From contig JAIOAX010000002.1 in the NCBI GenBank assembly GCA_019873645.1, positions 224,315 to 288,314 of the forward strand: 64,000 bases of DNA, in the 5' to 3' direction. Within the stretch, counting starts at the first letter, position 1; each line of letters begins with the position of its first letter. Made by a program: the position numbers and the translations under genes. Origin of the DNA: Chloroflexota bacterium (GTDB taxonomy: Bacteria; Chloroflexota; Anaerolineae; B4-G1; SLSP01). The notes below the pieces were generated by a model, which did not search any database, was not told the DNA's origin, and was given only the letters and a program-made list of their open reading frames with translations. This document shows positions 45,370 to 54,149 of this stretch, piece by piece.

Positions 45370-46224
45370 GTGCAAACTAACGCAACCATAGATGATGTCG
45401 CTACCTACAACACGTCAGAAAAGTTCACACTGAACGGTTGGGGGATTTTGCCCATAGCCGCCCTCATCGGCGGGGCATGGGCCTACGGTGCGCCGCTGAA
45501 AAATGGAGCGTTCACGCCTGCCTGCGCCGCCTTGCTCCTGGTTGTGGGCGGGTGGTTGCCTTTCTGGCGCGCGCTCACCCTGACGCCCTGGGCTGAGCCG
45601 CTGACAGTGTGGCGCACCTGGAAACGTGAGGCCGATTTACCTGCCTTGCCCTACCTGCAACCGGGGACGCCCGGCGCGGCCCTCCAGCGCGCGTTACGAC
45701 AAGCCCGGGCGTGGTGGTACGCCGTCGGACAGCCAACGCTGGCGACCCCGTTGCGTGCGGCGGCGCTGGCTTTCCTCATCAGCCTGCTGGCCGCGTTGAT
45801 TGTGGGACGGGATGCCCTGTTGCTCACCCTGTTCATGGTTGCATGGACGGAAATGGCCGTTCTCTGGAGCGAGGGGCGCGGAAACGCCGGCGTTTTATGG
45901 TCTGCCGGCGGACTGGTGGGGCTACCGTGGTTGCTCGGCGCGTCACTGAGCGGCGCGCCAATGACCCAACCGGCGCTTTCTGCATTAGTCCTGGTCGCCT
46001 TGACGGGTCTCTATGCCCACCCCTCGCTGCTGGCTGCCATCGGGCCGGCGCTGGCGGCGGGCTACCTCATCTGGCAAAAACATTTCCTCGCTGCCGGCGG
46101 CTTGCTTCTACTGGCGCTGCCGGGATGGATGGCGCTCCTCTACCAACCGCGGGCGCATACCTATCGCCGTACCGTTGCGCCGTGGCTGCTGGGGATGATC
46201 GCGCTGCTGGCCTGGGCGTTGTGA
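45370..46224 (+). CDS. Polytopic membrane protein of unknown function
   Basis: The 284-residue protein starts at GTG 45370 and has about eight hydrophobic helices with short loops. There is no family motif that I recognise. It lies 1 bp upstream of a methyltransferase gene, repeating the pattern of membrane protein plus zinc-ribbon methyltransferase seen at 43.1-44.6 kb. There is no ribosome-binding site, consistent with a leaderless mRNA. Confidence 0.7.
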   Translation: MQTNATIDDVATYNTSEKFTLNGWGILPIAALIGGAWAYGAPLKNGAFTPACAALLLVVGGWLPFWRALTLTPWAEPLTVWRTWKREADLPALPYLQPGTPGAALQRALRQARAWWYAVGQPTLATPLRAAALAFLISLLAALIVGRDALLLTLFMVAWTEMAVLWSEGRGNAGVLWSAGGLVGLPWLLGASLSGAPMTQPALSALVLVALTGLYAHPSLLAAIGPALAAGYLIWQKHFLAAGGLLLLALPGWMALLYQPRAHTYRRTVAPWLLGMIALLAWAL

Positions 46225-46225
46225 G

Positions 46226-47056
46226 ATGGGCTGGATCATCGGCATTGTCGGCCTGTTGCTGATCGGAGGATTGCTGTACTGGCAACTCATCCTCGCCGAA
46301 GGCGCGTACCTGGGCCGCCGCGTCGTCATCCTGCTGTATGACTGGTCGGCGCGGATCTATGACCGCATCAAGGGCTTCAATCCGGGCTACGAACAGTGGT
46401 TCCTGGGTCTGCCGCTCACCCAAGCGCTCGCCGACTTTCCCGATCCCCTGGTTCTCGATGTCGCCACAGGTACGGCACGGCTGGCGCGCACGCTCTTCCA
46501 GCAAAGCCATTTCCGCGGGCGACTCATCGGCGTAGACCTCTCGCGCAAGATGTTGCAGCAGGCCGTTCAAGCTACCGCCGTGTGGTCTGAGCGCATTACC
46601 TTCATCCACCAGGATGCCGGACAATTGCCCTTCCCCGACGCCACCTTCGACGCCGTCGCCTGCCTGGAGGCCCTGGAATTCATGCCCGATCCCGATAAAG
46701 TGTTGCGCGAGATGGTGCGCGTGCTGCGGCCCGGCGGGTTCCTGTTGACCACGAACCGCATCGGCAAGGACGCGCGCTGGCTGCCGGGGCGCACCTGCAA
46801 ACCGGAAGCCTTCGAGGCCAAACTGCGCGCGTTGTCATTGGAGATGGTGCAAACGCGGCTGTGGCAAGAGGACTACGATCTGATTTCGGCGGTCAAACCC
46901 GGTGTGCGCGGCCCGGTAGGGATGCGACGGCTCGAAGAAATCCTGCGCTGTCCACGTTGCGGACAACCCTTACGGCGTCAGGAAGCCGCGTTCCACTGCG
47001 CGAACGGCCATACCGTCCCCATCACCCCCGAAGGCATCCTCGATATGGCGCACTAA
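46226..47056 (+). CDS. Membrane-anchored SAM-dependent methyltransferase with zinc ribbon
   Basis: The 276-residue protein has an N-terminal transmembrane helix ('IIGIVGLLLIGGLLYWQLIL'), motif I 'LDVATGTARLARTL', 'IGVDLSRKMLQQA', 'CLEALEFMPDPDKVLREMVR', and a C-terminal zinc ribbon ('CPRCGQPL..FHCANGH'). The substrate is unknown; UbiE-like enzymes methylate quinones. It starts 1 bp after the membrane-protein stop. Confidence 0.85.
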   Translation: MGWIIGIVGLLLIGGLLYWQLILAEGAYLGRRVVILLYDWSARIYDRIKGFNPGYEQWFLGLPLTQALADFPDPLVLDVATGTARLARTLFQQSHFRGRLIGVDLSRKMLQQAVQATAVWSERITFIHQDAGQLPFPDATFDAVACLEALEFMPDPDKVLREMVRVLRPGGFLLTTNRIGKDARWLPGRTCKPEAFEAKLRALSLEMVQTRLWQEDYDLISAVKPGVRGPVGMRRLEEILRCPRCGQPLRRQEAAFHCANGHTVPITPEGILDMAH

Positions 47057-47059
47057 GGT

Positions 47060-47090
47060 CAGCAGATTAAGCAGATTTAGCAGATTTTAT
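47060..47090. repeat. AGCAGATTA-type repeat
   Basis: CAGCAGATTAAGCAGATTTA-type words follow the methyltransferase stop directly. They belong to the same dispersed family as 5240 and 60814. Confidence 0.6.
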
Positions 47091-47216
47091 AAACGCATAT
47101 ATGACTTATTGTCAAAATGCAGTTTAGTGTTATAATTGTCCGTAAACAAGGGGAGCCTGACACGCCACCCCGCCCATCAGTCCCAACTGACAACTGGAAA
47201 CTTTTAGGAGGCAATC

Positions 47217-47510
47217 ATGCAAAGCGAAATAGAAACCATCCGCAACGGTTTGCGCGATGTGATTGATTTTGAGATCGGGTTGGATGTGGTTTCCCTGGGA
47301 ATGATCCGCGACATTGCTGCGGACGACGACAATGTCAAAATCACCATGATCCTGACCTCGCCGATGTGCCCGATGGCGTCGTTTATTATGAATCAAGTTC
47401 ACGAGCGCGCTTCAGAACTGACGACCAAAAACGTGGAAGTCATCCTCGGCAAAGAGTTTTGGCAGCCGGATATGATGGAACAAGAAGCGCGCGAAGCTCT
47501 CGGCATCTAA
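47217..47510 (+). CDS. DUF59 / MIP18-family metal-sulfur cluster assembly protein
   Basis: The 97-residue protein has the DUF59 core 'IDFEIGLDVVSLGMIRDI' and the conserved Cys in 'LTSPMCPMASFI'. Relatives (SufT, PaaD, MIP18) help build or load Fe-S clusters. TTAGGAGG lies 6 bp before the ATG. It is followed by a terminator palindrome and stands alone. Confidence 0.88.
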   Translation: MQSEIETIRNGLRDVIDFEIGLDVVSLGMIRDIAADDDNVKITMILTSPMCPMASFIMNQVHERASELTTKNVEVILGKEFWQPDMMEQEAREALGI

Positions 47511-47558
47511 CCACCGCAGGCGCCCCTCCACATTTAACCAGGCCGGCTTCGGCACGTA

Positions 47559-47593
47559 TAGACCTGACAGGTCTCTGAAACCTGTCAGGTCTA
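47559..47593. terminator. TAGACCTGACAGGT palindrome
   Basis: A perfect 14-bp stem with a 7-base loop, followed by TTGTCTTT, after the DUF59 gene. It is of the same family as the palindrome at 36863-36898. Confidence 0.7.
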
Positions 47594-47691
47594 TTGTCTT
47601 TAGAGTACTCCATCTTGCTGCGCCGCTCTCTGGGCACGCCACCGCAGGGAGTTGCTCCCCATCCTGAAATGCAATCAGAGACCGACCCCAC

Positions 47692-47719
47692 TTGACGTAC
47701 CTCTTGTTCGTGCTACAAT
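47692..47719 (+). promoter_or_regulatory. Promoter of the DtxR-family/feo locus
   Basis: TTGACG (47692-47697), 16-bp spacer ending in TGC, TACAAT (47714-47719). Confidence 0.7.
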
Positions 47720-47721
47720 CA

Positions 47722-47745
47722 AATTATAAGGCATACCTTATAATT
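47722..47745. promoter_or_regulatory. Operator of the DtxR-family regulator
   Basis: AATTATAAGG, CATA, CCTTATAATT: a perfect palindrome with 10-bp arms just after the -10 element and over the expected transcription start. Its form suits DtxR/MntR/IdeR-type repressors, so metal-bound regulator should block its own transcription and perhaps feoAB. Confidence 0.75.
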
Positions 47746-47774
47746 CTCAGGAGCTATCCATACGGAGAAGCGGC

Positions 47775-48419
47775 GTGAACATCGGAGAACGGGTTGAGGA
47801 TTACCTGGGGGCCATCTACCGCCTGCGGCAAGGAGCGGATTTGCCGCTGCCGCTGGCCGCGCTTGGCGAACACTTCGGTTTCTCGCCGGTTTCGGTCCAC
47901 GAGATGATCCAAAAGCTGTCCCAACGGGGATGGATCCGCTATCATCCCTATCGCGGCGTCACCTTGACGGAACAGGGAGAAGCGGTCGCGCTGGCGCTGC
48001 TGCGGCGGCACCGGCTCTGGGAACGGTTCCTCACGGATATGCTGCACATTCCCTGGGCCGAAGCGCACGACATCGCCGGGGACCTGGAACACGCCGCTCC
48101 GGAATCGGTCACCGAGCGGCTGGCCGAGCTGCTGGGCGATCCGGCCTCCTGTCCCCATGGCGCGCCCATCCCGCCGTTGACCAAACCTTATGCAGATCAA
48201 TGCCTCAGCCACGTCCCGGTGGGGGCACAGGGCCGGGTGACGCGCATCATGCCGGAATCCGCCGCCCTGTTGCGCGCCGTGCAGGCCTGGGGGCTGTTGC
48301 CGGGAAATCAGCTATCCGTGATCGAACACCGGCAGGACACAATTGTTGTCCAGATCGCCGATGTACAGGTCGGTGTCCCCCTGGAAAGCGCATCTGCGAT
48401 CTGGATTGAGACATTCTGA
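47775..48419 (+). CDS. DtxR-family metal-dependent transcriptional regulator
   Basis: The 214-residue protein has a winged helix ('EDYLGAIYRLRQ..VSVHEMIQKLSQRG'), a dimerisation/metal domain ('HRLWERFLTDMLHIPWAEAH', 'DPASCPHGAPIPP') and a C-terminal FeoA/SH3-like domain. It should sense Fe(II) or Mn(II) and repress uptake genes. GTG 47775 has GGAGAAG 5 bp upstream. feoA and feoB follow on the same strand. Confidence 0.92.
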   Translation: MNIGERVEDYLGAIYRLRQGADLPLPLAALGEHFGFSPVSVHEMIQKLSQRGWIRYHPYRGVTLTEQGEAVALALLRRHRLWERFLTDMLHIPWAEAHDIAGDLEHAAPESVTERLAELLGDPASCPHGAPIPPLTKPYADQCLSHVPVGAQGRVTRIMPESAALLRAVQAWGLLPGNQLSVIEHRQDTIVVQIADVQVGVPLESASAIWIETF

Positions 48420-48483
48420 GGGGGCTTTTTCCTAAACGTTTCAACCTGCTAATGTGCCAACGCTTGTGTGAGGAGAGATTGGT

Positions 48484-48741
48484 ATGGTTCCATTGACCGC
48501 TTTGAATCCGGGGCAGACAGGCTTGATCCATCAATTACGTGGAGGTCATCGGTTTGTCTCGCGGCTGGCCGCATTAGGATTCACGCCCGGTGCGCCGGTA
48601 GAAATGCGCCGCAATCACGGCTTCGGGCCGCTGATCGTGGCCGTGCGCGGTGCGCAGGTGGCGCTGGGTCGCGGGGAGGCAAGTCATATTCTGGTTTATG
48701 TGCAGGAGGAAGGCGATGCAGCATCCAACGAAAAGCACTGA
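48484..48741 (+). CDS. feoA: Ferrous iron transport protein A
   Basis: The 85-residue SH3-like protein has 'RLAALGFTPGAPVEMRRNHG' and 'PLIVAVRGAQVALGRGEASH', the FeoA pattern. FeoA binds FeoB and supports Fe(II) uptake. It is 64 bp after the regulator and its end overlaps the feoB start by 26 bp. Confidence 0.92.
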   Translation: MVPLTALNPGQTGLIHQLRGGHRFVSRLAALGFTPGAPVEMRRNHGFGPLIVAVRGAQVALGRGEASHILVYVQEEGDAASNEKH

Positions 48742-50737
48742 GCAGGCTTTAGCAACATACCCTCCCGTTGAGACCGCGACGATTGTGGTGGCGCTGGCCG
48801 GACAACCCAACGTGGGCAAGTCCACCATCTTCAATGCGCTCACCGGCCTCAATCAGCATGTCGGCAACTGGCCGGGAAAAACGGTCGAGCAAAAGACCGG
48901 CAGTTGTACCTATCGTGACCGACGTTTCAATTTCGTGGATTTGCCGGGCACCTACAGTCTCACCGCCAACTCGGTCGAGGAGCGCATCGCGCGCGACTAT
49001 ATCCTCCATGAACGCCCGGATGTCGTCGTCGCCGTCGTGGATGCCGCCATCCCCGAACGCAGCCTGTACTTGCTGGCCGAATTGTTGCAACTGCCTGCAC
49101 CGGTTGTGCTGGTCTTGAACATGATGGACGTGGCGGCGCAAGAGGGCGTGCAAGTGGAGCCACAGGTGTTGCAGGCTGCCTTGGGTATCCCGGTTGTGCC
49201 GATGTGTGCAACCAAAAACCAAGGGCTGCCGGACCTGCTAGAGGCGATCCTCGGCGTTGTGGACGGCGTGTTCCCTTATGAACCGCGCCGCCCGGTCATC
49301 CTGCCGGCGCACCAGGCGATCCTGGAACAGCTCATCACGTTGATCGCCGCTGCCGTGCCGGCGCCTTATCCGCCGGATTGGGTCGCGCTGAAACTGTTGG
49401 AAGGCGACGAGGAAATCGTCGCCTTGATGCAGGCCGCACTGTCACCTCCGGCATGGAAACAGGTTCACGATATCCTGTACCATCACGAGGACGCCATCCT
49501 GGATGTCGCCGGGGCGCGTTACGCCTGGATTGCGCGCATGACGCGGGCCGCGGTCGTGCGTCCGAAGGTCGGGCCGTTGGGGCTGACGGCGCGGCTGGAT
49601 CGCGGACTTACCCATCCCCTGTGGGGGATGCTGGCGCTTTTGGGCGTGTTAGGCATCGTCTTCTGGCTGACTTACGCCGTGGGTACGCCACTCCAAGAAT
49701 GGCTGGACGGGCTGATTCAACATCTCGTCACGACATTGCACGCTAGTCTGCATAGCATGCCGCACTGGCTGGTGGATTTGCTATCCGATGGTCTGCTCGG
49801 TGGGGCGGGGATGGTGGTCACCTTCCTGCCGATCCTGGTCATCTTCTTCGCCGTGTTGGGCTTTTGGGAAGATACCGGCTATATGGCGCGTGCGGCCTAC
49901 ATCGCCGACCGGTTTATGCACGCGATGGGGTTGCACGGCAAGAGCTTCATGCCGCTGCTGTTGGGCTTCGGCTGCAACGTTCCGGCGATTTTGGGAGCGC
50001 GCATTATCGAGACGCAGCGCGCGCGGCGATTGACCATTTTGCTGGCCCCGCTGATCCCCTGCGCCGCGCGTATGGCCGTGGTGGCCGTGCTCACGCCGGT
50101 CTTCTTCGGCAAAGGCGCGGCGTGGGTGGCCTGGGCGTTAGTCGCGGCCAACATCGGGTTGCTGGCCGTCATCGGCATCGTATTCAACCGGTTGCTGCTG
50201 AAAGGGGAACAGGGGATGTTCATTATGGAACTGCCCCTCTATCACCTGCCCAACATGCGCACCATCGGCCTGTACGTCTGGCAGAACGTGGTTGCCTTCC
50301 TGCGCAAGGCGGGCACAGTGATTTTGATCGCTTCGGTAGTTGTGTGGCTGCTGTCGTACTTTCCGGCGGATGGCGACGTGACGCAGAGTTATCTGGCGTG
50401 GATCGGGCGCGCCCTGACGCCTTTGGGGCAAGCGTTGGGATTGCCCTGGCCGTTGATGGTGGCCTTGTTGACCAGTTTCGTCGCCAAAGAAAACACGATT
50501 GCCACATTGGGCGTGCTTTACGGCGATTTTGAGACCGTCCTGCCGACGCTCCTCGCGCCATCGGCGGCGCTGGGCTTTCTGGTGGTGCAAATGCTCTTCA
50601 TCCCCTGTGTGGCGACGGTCGCCGCCATCCGGCAGGAGACGCAGTCCTGGCGCTGGACGGCCATCAGTTTGGGGATGATGCTGGGCATCTCGCTGGGCGC
50701 AGGATTTCTCGTTTACCGGATCGGTATGCTGATATAG
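48716..50737 (+). CDS. feoB: Ferrous iron transport protein B
   Basis: The 673-residue protein has an N-terminal G domain ('GQPNVGKSTIFNALTG' at 29 on, 'VGNWPGKTVE', 'VDLPGTYSL', 'NMMD'), a GDI-like helical region and a membrane domain with two Gate motifs ('LLGFGCNVPAI' and 'FIPCVATVAAI'). It imports Fe(II). ATG 48716 has GGAGGAAGG upstream and overlaps feoA, so translation is coupled. The longer ORF start at 48650 is out of context. Confidence 0.96.
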   Translation: MQHPTKSTEQALATYPPVETATIVVALAGQPNVGKSTIFNALTGLNQHVGNWPGKTVEQKTGSCTYRDRRFNFVDLPGTYSLTANSVEERIARDYILHERPDVVVAVVDAAIPERSLYLLAELLQLPAPVVLVLNMMDVAAQEGVQVEPQVLQAALGIPVVPMCATKNQGLPDLLEAILGVVDGVFPYEPRRPVILPAHQAILEQLITLIAAAVPAPYPPDWVALKLLEGDEEIVALMQAALSPPAWKQVHDILYHHEDAILDVAGARYAWIARMTRAAVVRPKVGPLGLTARLDRGLTHPLWGMLALLGVLGIVFWLTYAVGTPLQEWLDGLIQHLVTTLHASLHSMPHWLVDLLSDGLLGGAGMVVTFLPILVIFFAVLGFWEDTGYMARAAYIADRFMHAMGLHGKSFMPLLLGFGCNVPAILGARIIETQRARRLTILLAPLIPCAARMAVVAVLTPVFFGKGAAWVAWALVAANIGLLAVIGIVFNRLLLKGEQGMFIMELPLYHLPNMRTIGLYVWQNVVAFLRKAGTVILIASVVVWLLSYFPADGDVTQSYLAWIGRALTPLGQALGLPWPLMVALLTSFVAKENTIATLGVLYGDFETVLPTLLAPSAALGFLVVQMLFIPCVATVAAIRQETQSWRWTAISLGMMLGISLGAGFLVYRIGMLI

Positions 50738-50833
50738 CATAAGCCGTTTCTTGTGATATCGTTCCGGGATAGATTAGGGCTATCGCATTTGGCCGCTTCC
50801 GGCAACTGAATACGGCCTAAAGGCCGGGGAAAA

Positions 50834-50876
50834 GGGGATTTTTGTGGCGGGGCGAAGCCCCGCCACAAAAATCCCC
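50834..50876. repeat. 20-bp perfect hairpin between feoB and feoC-like gene
   Basis: GGGGATTTTTGTGGCGGGGC and its exact complement flank GAA. GGCCTAAAGGCC and GCCGCTTTAGCGGC palindromes stand next to it (50813-50900). It looks like a REP-type palindromic element and could terminate transcription in both directions. Confidence 0.75.
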
Positions 50877-50981
50877 CCCTAAAAACGCCGCTTTAGCGGC
50901 ACAACAGACAGCACGACGGGACAAAGTTTCGGGCCGGAATCTACCCTGCGCTGAAGGCATCCCTGCGGCCAAAGGATAACG

Positions 50982-51236
50982 ATGCTGAAATCATTGTTAA
51001 AACTGATCGGGAGCGGCGACTACCGCACCCCACAGGAACTGGCGGAAGTGTTGGGGACGTCGGCGCCGCTGGTCGAGCAGATGATCGCACAACTGGCAAA
51101 TAGCGGCTACCTGACTGTGGCGGAAATGTGCAGTGAGGGGTGCGAGCATTGCGGATTGGCGTCGGCGTGCCAGGCGCGCCCCGGCAACCTGCGCTTGTGG
51201 ATGTTGACGGCGAAGGGAATGCGGGCTTGTTTGTAG
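50982..51236 (+). CDS. FeoC-like winged-helix protein with Fe-S cysteines
   Basis: The 84-residue protein has a winged helix ('TPQELAEVLGTSAPLVEQMI') and the cysteine set 'CSEGCEHCGLASAC', as in FeoC-like regulators that bind an Fe-S cluster. It probably adjusts FeoB level or activity. It is separated from feoB by about 245 bp with strong hairpins, so it may have its own promoter. Confidence 0.8.
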   Translation: MLKSLLKLIGSGDYRTPQELAEVLGTSAPLVEQMIAQLANSGYLTVAEMCSEGCEHCGLASACQARPGNLRLWMLTAKGMRACL

Positions 51237-51298
51237 GTGGTCGGCAGATGATATTGAATCGCGTTATTCCGACTCCCTGTGACTCCACGTCCTGAAAG

Positions 51299-51307
51299 TG
51301 CTATAAT
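51299..51307 (+). promoter_or_regulatory. Extended -10 promoter element before hicB
   Basis: TGCTATAAT ends 48 bp before the hicB start. The same word lies before the flavoprotein gene at 29200. Confidence 0.5.
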
Positions 51308-51355
51308 AAAGTATATCCGATGTTAAAACCCAAAAGATTGCCATTGGAGGTGAAT

Positions 51356-51634
51356 ATGATTCGGGTATCCTATACAGGACAATTGTTTGAAGAGGATAAT
51401 CAGATCGTGGCGCTGTGTCCCGAATTGAATGTATCCAGTTTTGGCGACACCCCCCAGGAAGCCCTGGCCGCTCTGCAAGAAGCTGTGGAGTTGTTCCTGG
51501 AAGAGTGTCAACGTATGGGAACACTGGAAATGGTATTAGAAGAAGCCGGCTACCACCGTGAATCCCCAACTGCCCTGCGTTGGACGCCGCGTCAGCCTAT
51601 GCAAATCAACCGGTTGGAAGCGATGTATGCCTAA
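51356..51634 (+). CDS. hicB: HicB-family antitoxin
   Basis: The 92-residue protein has the HicB fold: 'FEEDNQIVALCPELNVSSFG' and 'TPQEALAALQEAVELFLEEC'. It should neutralise HicA, whose gene overlaps its 3' end by 8 bp. ATG 51356 has TTGGAGG 7 bp upstream; an ATG 36 bp earlier lacks a site. Confidence 0.87.
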   Translation: MIRVSYTGQLFEEDNQIVALCPELNVSSFGDTPQEALAALQEAVELFLEECQRMGTLEMVLEEAGYHRESPTALRWTPRQPMQINRLEAMYA

Positions 51635-51863
51635 GATCACTGCGATTGACTATCGCATCCTTATCCGTGTCTTTGAACTGGACGGATTTCATATTAGCCG
51701 GCAAAAAGGCGATCATGTTGTGATGACCAAACCAGGTGTGCCCCGCCCGGTCGTTATTAAGACCAGTCCACATCAAGTGCCGGTGACGCATATTCGTACA
51801 AACCTGACCACCGCCGGCATGAGTCGGGAACGGTATTTTGAATTACTTGAGCGGGTTAAGTGA
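51627..51863 (+). CDS. hicA: HicA-family toxin
   Basis: The 78-residue protein has the double-stranded-RNA-binding-like HicA fold with the catalytic His in 'RQKGDHVVMTKPG' and 'TLRTNL'-type end ('VTHIRTNLTTAGMSRERYFE'). HicA degrades mRNA. The antitoxin-first gene order is reversed relative to E. coli hicAB but common elsewhere. Confidence 0.85.
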   Translation: MPKITAIDYRILIRVFELDGFHISRQKGDHVVMTKPGVPRPVVIKTSPHQVPVTHIRTNLTTAGMSRERYFELLERVK

Positions 51864-51920
51864 CGGCTGTGTTCATAGCTGAACAAAATTGTTTCTTGTG
51901 AACTATTACCTGTCAAATAA

Positions 51921-51949
51921 AAAGGGGGCGCGAAACTTGCGCCCCCTTT
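51921..51949 (-). terminator. groEL terminator
   Basis: AAAGGGGGCGC and GCGCCCCCTTT flank a 7-base loop. On the reverse strand the stem is followed by TTTTTATTT, a classic intrinsic terminator for groEL; it also faces hicA. Confidence 0.85.
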
Positions 51950-51970
51950 ATGTTGCTCCGCTGTAGCGGT

Positions 51971-53617
51971 TTAGTACATATCGCCCATGCCGCCGCCGGC
52001 GCCGCCCGCCGGAGCCGGGGTCTTGGGCTCAGGGATGTCGGTGATGAGCGCTTCGGTGCTCAACACCATCGCCGCGACGGAAGCGGCGTTGAGCAGCGCG
52101 CCCTTGGTGACCTTGGCGGGGTCAATGATGCCGGCCTCCAGCATGTCCACATACTCGCCGGCCATCACGTCGTACCCGATGTGCGGGTTGTTCTTCTCGG
52201 CCTGCTTGCGGCGCACTTCCGCCAGAATCACGGCGCCGTCCTCGCCGGCGTTCTCGGCGATCTTGCGGATGGGCATCTCCAACGCCTTGCGCAGGATGGT
52301 CACACCGGTCTGCTCGTCGGAATATTCCATCTTCACGCCATCGAGGACCTTCATCGCATTCAGCAGGGCCACACCACCGCCAGGGACGATGCCCTCTTCG
52401 ACGGCGGCGCGGGTCGCGCTCAGCGCATCCTCGACGCGGTGCTTCTTTTCCTTCAACTCGGTCTCGGTCGCAGCACCCACACGGATGATAGCGACGCCAC
52501 CGGACAGTTTCGCCAGACGCTCCTGCAGCTTCTCGCGGTCGTAATCGGAGGTGGAGTGCTCCATTTCGGCCTTGATCTGCTCGAGACGACCCTGGATCAT
52601 AGCATCGTTGCCATGTCCGCCGACGATGGTGGTGTCGTCTTTGGTGGCGATCACCTTATCGGCGCGGCCCAGGTCTTCAAGGGTGGCGCTGTCGAGCTTG
52701 CGCCCTTCTTCCTCGGTGATGACCCGCCCGCCGGTGAGGATGGCGATGTCTTGCAACATGGCCTTGCGGCGGTCGCCAAAGCCGGGGGCCTTGATCGCCA
52801 GAGCGGTCAGCAGGCCGCGCAGTTTGTTGACCACCAGGGTCGCCAGCGCTTCGCCGTCCACATCCTCGGCGATGACCACCAGGTTGCGGATCCCGCGCTG
52901 CACCAGCTTCTCCAGAATGGGCACCAGGTCTTGCGCGGCGGAAATCTTCTTGTCATGAATCAGGATGTACGCATCCTCGATCACGGCTTCCATGCTCTCG
53001 GCGTTGGTGATGAAGTAGGCGCTGATGTAGCCGCGGTCAAACTGCATGCCTTCAACATACTCGGTCTCGAATTCGAGGCCCTTGGATTCTTCGACGGTGA
53101 TGACGCCGTCCTTGCCGACTTTTTCCATCACTTCGGCAATCAGCGTACCGATCTCACGGTCCTGCGCCGAAATGGCCGCGACATTGGCGATGTTCTCTTT
53201 GGTGTTGACCTCGACGGCGGCGTCTTTGATGGCTTCGGCCACCTTCTCAGCGGCGGTCAGGATGCCCTTCTTGAGGAGCATCGGGTTCGCGCCAGCAGCC
53301 ACGTTTTTCATACCTTCTTCGATAAGTACATGCGCCAGCAACGTCGCGGTGGTCGTACCATCGCCGGCGATGTCATTTGTCTTCGTCGCGGCTTCTTTCA
53401 GAAGCTGCGCCCCCATGTTCTCGAAGGGGTCTTGCAGTTCGATTTCCTTAGCGACGGTCACGCCGTCGTGGGTGATGGTGGGGGAACCCCATTTCTTATC
53501 CAATGCCACGTTGCGCCCCTTGGGACCCAGGGTGGTCACAACTGCGTTTGCCAAAACATCCATACCGCGCTTCAGTCCCGCACGCGCTTCACTCCCGAAT
53601 TGTAATTGCTTAGCCAT
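51971..53617 (-). CDS. groEL: Chaperonin GroEL (60 kDa)
   Basis: GroEL folds proteins as a tetradecamer with GroES. The 548-residue protein has '[19 protein letters not shown]', the ATP-site '[12 protein letters not shown]', the '[16 protein letters not shown]' signature and the flexible '[11 protein letters not shown]' tail. It follows groES by 56 bp. Stop and terminator are adjacent. Confidence 0.98.
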   Translation of the reverse strand: MAKQLQFGSEARAGLKRGMDVLANAVVTTLGPKGRNVALDKKWGSPTITHDGVTVAKEIELQDPFENMGAQLLKEAATKTNDIAGDGTTTATLLAHVLIEEGMKNVAAGANPMLLKKGILTAAEKVAEAIKDAAVEVNTKENIANVAAISAQDREIGTLIAEVMEKVGKDGVITVEESKGLEFETEYVEGMQFDRGYISAYFITNAESMEAVIEDAYILIHDKKISAAQDLVPILEKLVQRGIRNLVVIAEDVDGEALATLVVNKLRGLLTALAIKAPGFGDRRKAMLQDIAILTGGRVITEEEGRKLDSATLEDLGRADKVIATKDDTTIVGGHGNDAMIQGRLEQIKAEMEHSTSDYDREKLQERLAKLSGGVAIIRVGAATETELKEKKHRVEDALSATRAAVEEGIVPGGGVALLNAMKVLDGVKMEYSDEQTGVTILRKALEMPIRKIAENAGEDGAVILAEVRRKQAEKNNPHIGYDVMAGEYVDMLEAGIIDPAKVTKGALLNAASVAAMVLSTEALITDIPEPKTPAPAGGAGGGMGDMY

Positions 53618-53673
53618 GTTCTACTCCTTTATACCAAGAAGATGATGATTAAAATTAAAAGGGACGCCGAAGA

Positions 53674-53979
53674 TTACTCTTCGATGACGCCCAGAATGTC
53701 ATCCACGCGCAGGATCAGCATTTCTTTGCCGTCGCGGGTCTTGAACGTCGTGCCGGCGTACTTGGCGTAGATGACCATATCGCCCACCTGCGGGCCGACC
53801 AGTTTGCCATCGTCGTCCGTCACTTTGACTTCAGGCCCAATCGCCAGAACCTTACCCTGTTGCGGCTTCTCTTTAGCCGTATCCGGGAGCACCAGCTTCC
53901 CACCGGCAAAGGTCATTTCTGCCTCTTCCACAGGTTCAACAATGATACGATCATTCAGGGGTCGAATCTTGACACTCAT
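53674..53979 (-). CDS. groES: Co-chaperonin GroES (10 kDa)
   Basis: The 101-residue protein has the GroES pattern 'IRPLNDRIIVEPVEEAE', 'GKVLAIGPE' and the closing 'ILRVDDILGVIEE'. It caps GroEL. The gene is first in a groES-groEL operon controlled by two CIRCE operators. Confidence 0.97.
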   Translation of the reverse strand: MSVKIRPLNDRIIVEPVEEAEMTFAGGKLVLPDTAKEKPQQGKVLAIGPEVKVTDDDGKLVGPQVGDMVIYAKYAGTTFKTRDGKEMLILRVDDILGVIEE

Positions 53980-54021
53980 GACTTACCTCCACTTGATGAA
54001 TTTGATTTTTGGCGTTCATTT

Positions 54022-54048
54022 TTAGCACTCTTGCATTTTGAGTGCTAA
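54022..54048. promoter_or_regulatory. CIRCE operator 1 (HrcA site)
   Basis: A perfect TTAGCACTC-N9-GAGTGCTAA lies just downstream of the predicted transcription start of groES. Confidence 0.95.
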
Positions 54049-54058
54049 CACGCCTATA

Positions 54059-54087
54059 ATCATAGCATAGTTTTGGGGGTTTGTCAA
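54059..54087 (-). promoter_or_regulatory. groESL promoter
   Basis: A perfect TTGACA (54082-54087), 17-bp spacer and TATGAT (54059-54064) on the reverse strand, sitting between the two CIRCE sites. Confidence 0.85.
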
Positions 54088-54111
54088 GCACTCTAAGGGG
54101 GAGAGTGCTAA
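54085..54111. promoter_or_regulatory. CIRCE operator 2 (HrcA site, one arm degenerate)
   Basis: CAAGCACTC-N9-GAGTGCTAA overlaps the -35 box. One arm has 7 of 9 consensus bases, the other is perfect. Confidence 0.8.
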
Positions 54112-54149
54112 TTTCTAATGAATTTCTAAGAAATCTTTGGGTTCAAGGA

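Noticed and set aside
51950..53605. A 551-residue reading frame antisense to groEL
   Set aside because: groEL is certain on the other strand; the antisense frame is a codon-bias shadow.
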